Shown: in pieces, positions 1 to 10,620 of the stretch
Numbering within the stretch: the stretch's first letter is position 1
Layout: every line of letters starts with the position of its first letter
Assembly: GCA_035079385.1 (NCBI GenBank)
Contig: JAVHKY010000024.1
Span: 9,052,001 to 9,116,000 of the forward strand
Reading direction: 5' to 3'
Source: Aspidiotus rigidus
Taxonomy: Eukaryota > Arthropoda > Insecta > Hemiptera > Diaspididae
DNA length: 64,000 nt
Notes under the pieces: model-generated
Seen by the model: the letters and a program-made list of their open reading frames with translations, nothing else
What the model was told of the DNA's origin: nothing
Databases searched by the model: none
Made by a program: the position numbers and the translations under genes

Positions 1-889
1 TTATATCTCCTCGCCTCCTCGTTCCAAGTCAATCAACTCGGTAATGTGTCGGTGACTTTTATACACTCTACTATAAGAAAACTTTTGAACTTCAGAATCC
101 ACGAGGAAGATCAATATTGAGTATTAATAGATTGAGGAAGGACCGTGTACGGGGAATCAGAAAAATATAGTTTACTCACACCTCTGACTTCAAAATATAG
201 AGGCGAGGAAAGAAAATTTGTCATTACAGAACAACTCGATAATTGCACTCTTATTGTATACTCCACTGGTGAATAATTCATAACAAGATTACTTCTGAAT
301 GTCAGCATTAGCGCACAAGAAAAATGTTCTACAGACCTACATCAGAATGTTCAACTCAAAATTCTCATTAGTAAGGGGTCGGATGGTTAGCGGAGCTATC
401 ATCAAAGTCGTTTTCCGACGACTGCCTCACAATTTATCCTACTCTAAAATGAAAGCCAGGTTTCTCAGAAAGTCATTACGAGAAAAAGAAGAAGACAGAT
501 GTACCTCTAATCAGAACGTACATATTGTAGCACAATGTGGACGACGGATTTTTCTCCTTTCGTGAGGAGTATGAATATAAAGAGCGAGTGTTTTCGAATA
601 TACGAGCCACCACAGGCTGCAAATAATATTTTATCATAATACATAGATAATTAAGTTTGTCGGAGTAAAGGGAGCGATCTTATGAGCACGATGGGTGAAT
701 GTAACGAACGATATTGCTTCAGGTGTGAATATTCTCGAATGACCTGTGGAGTAAGAAAAATCACGTGCGAGCATTTCCTCCTCAGTTAACGTGATCAAAT
801 CGGCATTATCAACGAGTATGATACAACGGACCAATTAGAGAGAAGAGAGGCTCACAAGACTCAGAGGTCACAGCAAGAAATCGCAGATG

Positions 890-1125
890 AGTCGCGTCTT
901 CGAGGCCACCCCAACGGCCTCCGGTATCATCCCACAAACGACTGGTCCCTGCGAGCAAGAGGAAGACTCAGAAATCATAGACGAGGCGCGTCTCCAAGGC
1001 CACATAATGCTCCAAAACTCAGGGGTCTGCGCGGTATCGACTTACAAATGGCGTGTCCTTCCAAGAGGAATGAAGATTGAGGTCACAGCGAGTATGAAGT
1101 GTGTTTCCGAGGCCACATAATATCC
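890..1125. repeat. Degenerate tandem repeat, about 95-115 bp period
   Basis: A CGTCTTCGAGGCCAC-like string recurs three times, near 894, 988 and 1103. It is followed by related text: a polypurine stretch, then CCACAAACGAC- or CTTACAAATGGC-like segments. The frame is partly open, but no protein family is recognised. It looks like an old tandem array. Confidence 0.45.
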
Positions 1126-3208
1126 CGAAGCTCAGAGGCTGTATCAACCCACAAATGATGTGTTCTTCAGGGATATAAGACAGAAATATCTCAAAAATTA
1201 AAGTAGGTTCAGGTTGATTATCTTTCGTAGGTCTAAGAGTATCTCATACAATTAAGCTATAAAAACGTAATCTAGGACAAGGAGGTTATACTCGGAGGGC
1301 ACTTGATGACCAGCATCCAATTACTCACCTCGAACGAGGATCACGTCCAATAAAACAAAACACAAACGATCCATAAGCGAGACTTAAATGCGCGAATACA
1401 GTGAGTAGAAAGGCTCTCAAAACAATACGAATGATGCAGAGTGGTGCAGGACGAGAACTAGTATAAGGTATAGGAAGGGTTGCTTTCGTTAGCTTTGTCA
1501 TTTTGGAGAGAGCGGAGACAATACTGTAAGTGTATTTTATACGAACTACCAGGTTAAACGTACAGTGTTGACAAATGTGACTTCGAGGATATCTCGAGCG
1601 CGTACCCTCGATTAAAAAAAGTATACACCATACGTCCTGAATAGACTTAGGAGAGGATAGTTAATATACGCTAAGATGCGAAAATATCGAGTCAGATATT
1701 ACATTTCGATAAGAATTATTCTTATTCATCATAGATTTATAAAACTTGAAGGAACGCACAAAAATATTCTCCACAATGCTCTGACTTTCTCAATCCCCCG
1801 GAGAGTACCCTTCCATCTACGGCGAATACGTACACCATCCTCATTTCTTTTTTCCCATTTCAGTGTGATTTTTTTGTATCTCTATTCGCCCATTTTCAAA
1901 ATCTTTCCAAACTGTGACGCAGCATCCGTTTCAAATTTCTCTCATCTCGTACATATTAACCTAATTTAGTACATAATGTCAACAGATGTATTAGTACGAG
2001 TAAATATTCCAATCCCAGAAGAGCGCGCGTCCTTTTCGTAAAAAATATCTCAACTTTATTCCCTGAAGAGTGGCGATGTATGGCTGCCACTAATACGAGA
2101 CGTCATAATAAGAACAACACGGACGAAGAGGGCGACTAAGAGAGTACAAAATAGAAAAACACTACCCAGTTTTTTTTTTTTTCTCCTATTAAATCGTGTT
2201 TATTTTTCACCCAAGTCACTCTTATCAGGTGCACGTCGATAACGGAATCATTTAAAACGTTTGTAGTTTGCACAAAATAATAATAAACGTTCGTGTTTGC
2301 ACTTCACTTCTTACTTCAGAACGAGTGATAAAAAAAAAAAAAAACCCTGCCTTATCGATACTCTCCTCGAGAAGTAAATAAAAGTGAATTATGTTTCATT
2401 ATAGTTGCTCAAAAAGTTATGATTAAGGAGATGACTAACAGCTGAGAGAAAGAACAAGGGGAAAATATTTAAGAGTACGTAAAACCAATGCGCCGCTCTC
2501 ATATTTACTCGTTGAGCCGAAGTAATTGAAAAAGCGCGTATACATCTAATGGTAGTTAATTTGCATGTCGACGACTGTACGCAAAAAAATAAAAAAAATA
2601 AAAGCACCTCAAGTTCAAATATTTTCGAAGAATTTCTCTGACGTAAATGTGATTTGAAGCTAAAATCGCGTCGAACTTCAAATGACCGAATCGGTGCTGT
2701 ACGGCCAGACAGCAGACATTCACCTTTGACAATTTGGAACAAAGTTCTGAGAGATCGATACTATTGCGAGAAGACGAAAGTATAAAGAAAATAAGCACAG
2801 CATTAGCGAGTAAGCGAGGGAAAAAATTTATATTTTGAACAGTCGGACATGATGGTGTGCAGTACGCGTATAATACACATTATCTTGAAGAAAAATTTCC
2901 TAAATATTTCCTCGGAGTCACAACTACTCGGAGGTAAGGTGGCAGTCACGCCAGGGAACCATACGGGTGTAGAATTAGGAATAAAACCCAGCCTCTCTTC
3001 AAGATTAACTATCAATCTTCGCTCTTTAACGTTTCTCAATTACTCCTATTTTATAAAAAGAGAAAAATTAGGCCGAGATGTTGATCACCGAAGTGCATTT
3101 CTCGATCTTCTCACAATATCTTATTCTAATCTTCAGGCTTGATAAAAGGGCGAGGAGGTAAAAAAGAATTTCGTTCCCAGGCCCAAGGTGCTGAACAATA
3201 TTTATGAG

Positions 3209-3382
3209 AAACTGGTGTATAAAGGAACAAAAGAAACTCAATTCTTAGGACCGGTCGTGGCTTCCTTTCGAACTCAGGTTTGGAATAAAAATGACAAACT
3301 AGTGAGTAACGGGACAAGAGGAACTCAACTCTCAAGCTCGGCTGTGGCTCTCTTCCGAACCTACTCCTCCGGTACAAAGGGT
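3209..3382. repeat. Two-copy 87-bp tandem duplication inside a short open frame
   Basis: The unit starting AAACTGGTG at 3209 repeats as AAACTAGTG at 3296, an offset of 87 bp or exactly 29 codons. Both copies are open in the plus frame spanning 3188-3403 and share the patterns KLV-x2-GT and VA-x-FRT. No family is recognised. The whole-codon period may be chance or the remnant of a repeat protein. Confidence 0.5.
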
Positions 3383-3904
3383 GGGGCAGAATTATGTCAT
3401 TAGTTGAATAAGATGAAATGTGGGAAATATTTGTAGGAACTCAATTTTATCTGCGATCTGAGCCGAAAACGGACTGAACCGAAAGCAGCAAGAGTTCTCG
3501 AAATTGTCAAAAAACTATAATAGTTTTGACACGAAAAATTTTCTCATATATTTTTACTCGATTTTTACGCGAAATTCAGGGCTGAGTCCGAAAATAACAC
3601 CAAAATTACCCGACAAAGCTCTGAAATCAATCAATGAGCTCAAAACGGGCAGAAAGTTCCCCCAACAGATGAAAAATCTTTAAAATTTCTCTCTAACTCC
3701 ATTCTTCTGAAAAATTTGGCATCGAGTCTGAAGAAAATACCGAAAAGACCCTACGAAATTCTGAAATGAATGAAGAGAGTCCAAATTTTTTGGCGTTTCG
3801 CGTTGGTTTGTAAATATATTCTCAGTTTTTTCCGTCGAATTTCATTGTTGAAGAACGACAAAGAAATTCTTGAAATTTTTAAAATTCAGTTCAGCACCGT
3901 AGAT

Positions 3905-4073
3905 CAGTGATTTCCAAACTTTTTTTGTACCACAACCCACTTTGAATCGAAAATAATTTCGCAGCCCACCGACAGTAAAATATTCGAATGCACCCATATC
4001 TTTACAAATACATCAAGATAGTGCAACTTGTAGAGCTCTACCTTCTTTGCGACCCACAGTTCGGAAACCACTA
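3905..4073. mobile_element. hAT-type MITE with 8-bp target duplication
   Basis: The ends CAGTGATTTCC (left) and GGAAACCACTA (right) are near-perfect terminal inverted repeats. They are followed inward by related CCACAACCCAC and GCGACCCACAG stretches. The flanks CCGTAGAT (3897-3904) and CCGTAAAT (4074-4081) match at 7 of 8 positions, which is the target-duplication length of hAT transposons. At 169 bp it has no coding capacity and must have been mobilised in trans. Confidence 0.75.
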
Positions 4074-4081
4074 CCGTAAAT

Positions 4082-6640
4082 CAATCATTTCAGACCTTAT
4101 TCAGGAACTCTACGCAAACTGGTCAATTTTCGGCACATTTCGGTCCACTACTTGGCTCAGAGAAAACGTAGAAAGTTCGTTCTGGGCTCGTAAGTAAGAT
4201 TGAGACACATATTTTGTACAATTGAAGTATCCATCTAATGCTTTAAGTTTTGAACTCTTCGTGACAGTAAAATTATCCCGTCGTTGCACGTAATTCGTCC
4301 TCTCCCGAGAAACTCTCTCACTCTCCCTGCAGATCAACGTGATTTCTGCCTAGTTTAGACTCTGAGTTACTAGGGTAGTAATAAACTAATAACAAGGCTG
4401 CTTATAACTTCACGATTGGCTGGAAGGCTCCGGATTAGTCGGCTAGCCTCTTGAATAAAGTCTCACATCAAACTTCTATACAAATACAGTCTTTAAGGTC
4501 GAATCTATTTAACTATAGTCGTAACGGACTATGAGTTACAAATTTTGATTAGTGGTCTCGGCCGCCCTTACTCTGCTCGACCCTTATTTTTCGAGCGGAA
4601 AACGTTGACAATTCAATGGCTCACAAATTGAGGAAAAAATGATTAAGGTACAATAACGACTAAAACAACCGATTTTCGTACAATCGCGAGTCAGAAAAAA
4701 ATTGACAAAATAAACTGTATGGCGTACACCAATAATATCTCGAGATTAAAGGAGATCCAAGAGTAACGCAGTAATTTTTTCTTTTGCCATATTCGTAATT
4801 ATTACAAGACGATCATCTCTAGGCAGCTGTTTCAAGGTCATCGTTCATAAAAACAAGATCGAGGAACATCAAAAAGACAGAGAATTCATAACATATTAGA
4901 ATTACTGAAACGATCGAGAATTACAAATTATTTTGGGTAGAGGTTGACTAATTTTTCATGTTCTCATGGGCGTTTAAAAAGGTTTCGAAAAACTCGAATG
5001 CGCAAGTTTATACAGAACTGAACTCCCCCAGCACCAATTTTTATTAGTATTCCTATCTTCTTCTGCATCATAAATACACTGACTATACGTACTTATTCAT
5101 TACGTGTTTCTCAATCGTAGAGTACGTGTCTAAAATATCGAAACCCCAATTTTCCCCCCTTCTCTTCTACCCTGCACAAAGTGACGACAATTAAACCATA
5201 ATTTATATGCTACTGATTTATACCAACCCTTTGCGTGTACAAACTACGTCATGTACTGGAATAGTGAAAAGGAAATGATCAACAAGGCAGAAAAAAAAAA
5301 AATTCTATTTGATATTCTCTGGATTACCGATGTAGTTGAAATTTACATCTTTAATCCGAACAGTAGCTATGAATGAAATGAGAAAAATACGACTCGAACA
5401 TCTAACCATTTCCACACTATAAATTTCAGTAGAACATCGCATCGCTTATATGCTGTAGAGAGAATTAGGAAATTTATGTTCGTACTGTGATGTGTACTAT
5501 AAGGATTTTTTTCTGCAGCTGAAAAATTGAAACAGAAGAAAGAAAGAGTTTCTAAAAGTCATGGTCAAATTGTGCAAGACATCACCCCATTTTATCGAAA
5601 GTACAAACAAAAAGTTTCCAAAGGCCATTGTCAATTCTTCAGAGAACTTCATTCGAAATTCATAAGTTTCATATTCTCTTGTTTGAAAGAAAAAACTAGA
5701 AAGTTTTGTTTTCTTCTTTCAACAGTCATAAAGATGTTGAACGCTTGGCATAAGCAATATTTTCAACGCAATCTCACCCATAAATTTCCGAAATTACATT
5801 TTCAATAGGTAAAAAAATAATCTTCGTACTTCAACACGACATTTTGTTTCTCAATGCGCGATAAGAATGCAGACTAAAAACGAGTCAGGTTCTCAATATT
5901 TTTGAGGGCTGAAATACCAAAAAATCGAGAACAAAATGGCTTGGAAGATCTCCGACTTCGACTTCTTCCAAGTTAAAATTGTCTCTTGGAAGGAATTATG
6001 TATGAAATTATGAGAATTGCCATATTGGAGAAGAACACGAAAGGAAGAGCTTTTTAAGGTTTCAAAAGCATATCAATCGACTCGAAAACATCGTTCACAA
6101 TCAATTTTTCCGCGGATCAGTAACACATAACTAGGCAAATTCATTCAGCCTATAAACCTCGTCATAGTTCAATCATTCCAACAATTTGCTCAATGAAGGG
6201 AACTTCCATCATCTAAAAACTTCCGGTTATCTTCAGCTCAATTGCGTGTACAACACCCAAAGTCCTTCTATGGCTTCGATTGGCGAACTTCTATTAATGC
6301 TCGAGCGTCAATTCGACAAATATCTCGAACTAGCAATCAGCTAAGAGCCCTACACCTACTATAGTACTAATATAGACCAAACCTATACTGTCGACGTAGA
6401 CGTAGGGGAGAGGAACTCGCGAATTTTAGACCTAGTATAAATGTAGTATAGAATTAGCTAGAAGCTTAGATACCTACTATAGGCCAGGTCTAGTATAAAA
6501 ATAGTAAAGGAGAGAGAAGGGCGAAAATGATTTTTGATTGAATACTAATTGGTAACCACATGTATCTACGACGAGGCAATTGAAGAGGAAGAATATGGAA
6601 CGAGCGGTCACCATCATTTGATGGGGATTGGTATTCTGGA
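4082..6640. other. Gene-poor repeat-like sequence
   Basis: No supported gene. An open plus frame at 5520-5805 follows an acceptor-like TTTTTTTCTGCAG, but it has no family resemblance. It contains two related segments (VSKSHGQI and VSKGHCQF) and is more likely repeat sequence. At 6340-6500 there are short CTAGTATA/TACTATAG-type repeats that recur near 45170-45230. Confidence 0.45.
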
Positions 6641-6644
6641 AAAA

Positions 6645-7022
6645 TTGACGATTGATACACCCAATGAAAATATTACTTACGGACCTCTCGTATGAGTTTC
6701 TCTCGTATCCCGAGGCGTTTTATCCCAGCATCAAGTTCACTTTGGAAACAGGGGCGTTAACTATCAATTTCCTTAGACTCTGCAACTCACTCCTGATGGA
6801 CACGAGTATAGCATTTACCGAAAGCCCTCATCCACTGACCTCTATATCGATTCTAGCTTCTACTGTCACCCCAAACCTAAAGAATCCCCTCATATTTCTA
6901 TGATTCACCTCCTCGCGTCCCTCCCTCTCAACCGTGACTTGTTCCGCACTGAGGTGGGCCTGATAAAGACTTTGGTCTGCGAAATGACATCACCTTTGAT
7001 CTGGACCTCATAGTCAGGAAGA
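6645..7022 (+). pseudogene. Penelope-like reverse transcriptase fragment, broken
   Basis: The translated frame reads PSIKFTLETGALTINFL. A +1 or -1 shift then gives DGHEYSIYRKPSSTDLYID, and a further shift gives IHLLASLPLNRDLF. This order (xIKFT-x-E, INFL-x-L, YRKP-x-STD, then H-x-LL-x-LPLNRD) is the C-terminal reverse-transcriptase region of Penelope-like and related retroelements. At least two frame disruptions show it is dead. It ends where the AACAGG element begins at 7026, and the endonuclease part of probably the same copy resumes after 7915. Confidence 0.65.
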
Positions 7023-7025
7023 AGC

Positions 7026-7915
7026 TTGTTAACAGGGAACCTATTCTATGTTTTTGTCGAGAAATTTGCCGTGCGCCATCCGGTAAAAAACTTGAAAAAA
7101 TTTCGACCTCCGAGCAGTATTGCCGGTAAAAGGTCTAAATATTGTGCCACTCACAGAAAAAAAAAAAAAAATGGCAAAATGTGCCACTGGCGTTCAATAA
7201 AATTGGCTCCGGAAAAAAAAGTTTCTATATAGCTCGAGAGTCGAAATTTTTCCAAGTTTTTTGCTGGACGGCGCACGGCAAATTTCTCAAAAAGCCCCCC
7301 ATAAAACAGGTTCCCTGTTAATATAGATTGACTCCGGAGCGATATGAAGCAGCTCCGAAGCGCGCGAATGTTCTTCAAAATGTTTTTTCTTGAAAAAAAA
7401 AAACACAATATTTCTTTCAATAAAAACATGTTTTCTTTCAAAAACCTGTAAATGTGCCACAAAATTTTAATGTACCGTATAATGAGCTACAAGAATCGAA
7501 ATGTGCCGATGTGGCACAAATGTGCCACCACCATTTGTGCCATCACCGGCAACGCTGCCTTTGAGCTAAGTATATATGACAGGCGGGGGACTTGGAAAAA
7601 TTTCTACTCTCGACTTAGGTATAATTATATGATAGGAAGGGGACTTGGAAAAATGTTGACTCATAAACTATAATATATGATAAGAGGGGGACTTGGAAGA
7701 ATTTCTACTTTCGACCTATAATATATGATAGGAGAGGGACTCAGAAAAATTTCGACCTCCAAGCTATATACGATATAGGGGCCATCCTATTTCATACTAG
7801 TATTATACTAGGACTAGAATCGCTTGAATTCTCAATACCAAAACCAATTTGACTCATGGAACAGGTTCCTTGCGTTCCTCGTTTACCTTCGTTAAAGAAA
7901 GCCGACGTTTTTGCT
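7026..7915. mobile_element. Dispersed AACAGG-family element, inserted in a Penelope-like copy
   Basis: The left end reads TTAACAGGGAACC followed by a GAAATTTGCCGTGCGCC-like stretch. The right end reads CATGGAACAGGTTCCTTGCG and then CTTCGTTAA. The inside (7560-7790) holds imperfect units of about 45 bp built on GGGGGACTTGGAAAAATTT and GCTATATATGATAGG. Related ends occur at more than a dozen sites in the window. No coding region is visible. TTAA or GTTAA at both borders hints at the target site, but borders were judged by eye. Confidence 0.55.
7115..7557. mobile_element. Probable nested hAT-type element
   Basis: Left end CAGTATTGCCGGT and right end ACCGGCAACGCTG form an imperfect inverted repeat. 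The flanks CCTCCGAG (7107-7114) and CCTTTGAG (7558-7565) agree at 6 of 8 positions, consistent with a degraded 8-bp hAT target duplication. Inside are several TGTGCCAC/GTGGCACA repeats. A further AACAGG-family end (about 7231-7322) appears inserted in it, so this spot holds several nested layers. Confidence 0.5.
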
Positions 7916-8660
7916 AAGAGCCTTAGCCAGTTGACGTTTTCGCCCCTCCCTTCCCCTTAAAAACTTCGAGTTGATTTGTCTTCTCTACCTGGGAAAATTG
8001 TTGAAAGGCTCGGCCGAGATACTCGAGTTGCATCGTCTTAAACCCGGCTATTATAAACTTTGCACTTGCACTTTAGGTGCTCATTTGGGTTCGCACAAAG
8101 ATCCACAGCCCCACCCTTAGTTAAGTGTGGAGTTAATAAATTATCTTGCCCTGACCGCCCAGCACTCTACATAGGGGAGACTGAACTGAACCTTTAGGCG
8201 TTTGAATCGAACCAAAAAACCAGGAAGTCCACGTTCGCTGAGCATCTACTTTGGCTGGTCATTTCGACCTCAAAAAATTCTACTATATACGGATTGAACC
8301 GAGGTTCCGTCGTCGGAAAGGAATAGAGGACTTCGAGATTTACCACCATTTGAAGCATGAAGATTACGTTCTCAATAAAGTCTTCGCTGAGTATGCCATG
8401 GGCTCATCTCAACTTCTCTTTAGTCGCGCGAGGAAAGTGTCGAACTTCAAGAAGAAGAAGTCATTGTACAGGAGACCACGTGAGATGACCTCTCCTCTCC
8501 CCCTCCAAGTATTGATAACGGCTGTAAGGCGGACAAAAAGGAAGAAGACGTGGTTGATGATGATCTGGTATGGTTGGAAAGCATCCTATAGCTTATCTCC
8601 CCGTAGAAGACGACGATGTGGATCCAAATATTCGATTAATTCCAAAAATACCCGGTAATT
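7916..8660 (+). pseudogene. Penelope-like element GIY-YIG endonuclease remnant
   Basis: The frame starting near 8115 reads VKCGVNKLSCPDRPALYIGE, the conserved N-terminal face of the Penelope-like GIY-YIG endonuclease (GVYKL-x-C, then YIGET). Downstream come an STFAEHL segment and, in another frame, IEDFEIYHHLKHED and VLN, which match the usual C-terminal order. Stops and frame shifts mark it as dead. Orientation matches the reverse-transcriptase piece at 6645-7022, so the two are probably halves of one copy. Confidence 0.6.
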
Positions 8661-10620
8661 CGGAACAAGCACATAACTTGTTATTAGTTAAACAATAGTC
8701 AATAAGAAAATTGACTTTTTGTTTTGTAATTAAATTTCAACGCGTGATTAGTTGAAAATTCCTACTTTTTGGGCGGAGTAGTCAGAGAAGCGAGACATTT
8801 GTAAAAAAAATTGATGGAACGCGACATACGTCCGAAAAAGTGACCATCGGACACTCTGTAGACTGGATACTGACTCTTCTTCTAGCTTAAGAAGCTGAGG
8901 CACTTACAAAATGGTCTCACAGACATACTAGGGAAACTCTTAGTACGCTTATATGACGGAAAATGTAAAAGAATATTTGAAACCTTCGAGTAGATCTGGA
9001 GTAAGCAAGAAGGGAAAGAGGACACTCGCATCCTATAGATTTATACAAATGGAGAAATGTTCAAAGCAGCAACGAATATTTTCTTGGAGAAATGGGGGCG
9101 ATGGAAGATCAGTAGCCACACTGGTCTGAAGCGAGTACCTTCGGCTTCCTTTCAAAAAATAGGGGTATGGAAGCTACGAAGGCCGTACGTGCGTCTGTAC
9201 CGAGCGACTAGGAAGGTGGTTAAAATGTCGAGATCTAGAATCCGAAAGTTAAACTACGTATTCAAACACATCTGCAAGTTTTCAGCAGCCTACAGCTTCC
9301 TTTCATTCCAAGAAAGACTAACCTTCTACATAAAGAGCGAGCAAAAGGAAAACAGGTGGAAGACACTCGATAGATCCGAAAATGTAGAGAATATGGATTT
9401 GAAAAACTGCAGAGTTTGACGATGCCTGGACTGATATGTCCAACGGAGGAAAGCTAGCAAACTTCGTGCTCACGAATCGCTTTCCATCAGGCTATGAAAA
9501 AAAAAAAAGGATGTCTGGCGTTCGCCAAGAAAGTTTCACTAATGTGAACATTTCTAGATTGAGGGTTTTCATCTTAAAATCTAGGGCTAATAAACTCAAC
9601 ATTCGGCACTCGTTCGATGAAATGTCGTATACAAGCTTGGAAAACGATGACAGAAAAATTGGACACGAGCTCGTAATTTCTGTATTAATATTATGTCGTA
9701 CATATTCACAAAATTTCTCCTTTGATGATACTTTTTCGTGAGATTTCGGAATAGCGAACACGGAACAGAAGCCAAAATTAGCGAAATCAGTTTCCGCTAT
9801 ATTTTCTTTTTTTCTGTCTTTCTTCATATGAGTGTAGAGAAAAAGTACAAGACACCGAAAAACATCGTAGTGAATAATTGTGAATTCGAATTTATAATTA
9901 GGGTCTTCCTAATTACATTTTCTAAGCGTACAACTTTCGTATAATTTTGTTGAATTCGACGAAAAAATATGTCTAAAAAGTACTCCATCAAACTGTTACT
10001 TTGATACACACGCGCTCATCGAGAATATTTCAAGTACATGTCATTAAACTGTTATATCAAAGTGACAACCAAGTACTATACATTATTTTCACGAATCAAG
10101 ATGAAAGCATCGGCACAATGAAATAAGAACGTGTTCAATACACGTTTTTCGAAAATATCATTTTCAGACCACCCACAAGAATATTATTTTAACATCAGCC
10201 TTCCATACACCACCCAGCAATGGATCAGAAAGATGTAGGCTCGTTGAAGAGGGTCAGGGAGGGTGGAGATAACAAATGATGAGTGAAAAAGCGAAATTCG
10301 CGAATTCATTTTTTTTCCCGAAGTTCAAGGGTATGGCCAATAGAGCAAAAAAAGAGAAGTCACTGATAAGAAACAAACTTCATTTTTGACAAAACATACG
10401 CTAAAAACGAAAGAATCTTCTCCTAGACACGATATTTTCGAACAAGAACCAACGTTTCTAGTGCTAGCCATAAGCGATAAGCTCATCAATTGCGATAACG
10501 GAATAGGGAATATTGGTCTACGACGACATTGATGGCCGAAAAAAACCTTAACCCGGTCATATAACGATTTTTTACATTTTCTTCAAAATAACAGCTGATA
10601 CGATAAAATACATATCTTAC
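8661..10620. other. No gene recognised
   Basis: Short open frames on both strands (for example around 9057-9419 and 9436-9741, plus) show no domain or convincing splice context. Further minus-strand exons of the gene beginning near 14.5 kb could lie here or further left, but I could not identify one that continues its phase-2 donor at 10621. Confidence 0.4.

Larger units (their letters stand above)
1..3896. other. Repeat-rich sequence, no gene recognised
   Basis: I find no convincing exon here. Short open frames on both strands lack codon structure or a recognisable domain. The stretch contains two degenerate tandem duplications, listed separately, and long A/T runs near 2169-2182 and 2330-2344. 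It is probably decayed repeat sequence. Confidence 0.5.

Noticed and set aside
5520..5808. Plus-strand open frame after a TTTTTTTCTGCAG acceptor-like tract
   Set aside because: No recognised domain, no matching upstream donor, and internal repetition suggest repeat-derived sequence rather than an exon.
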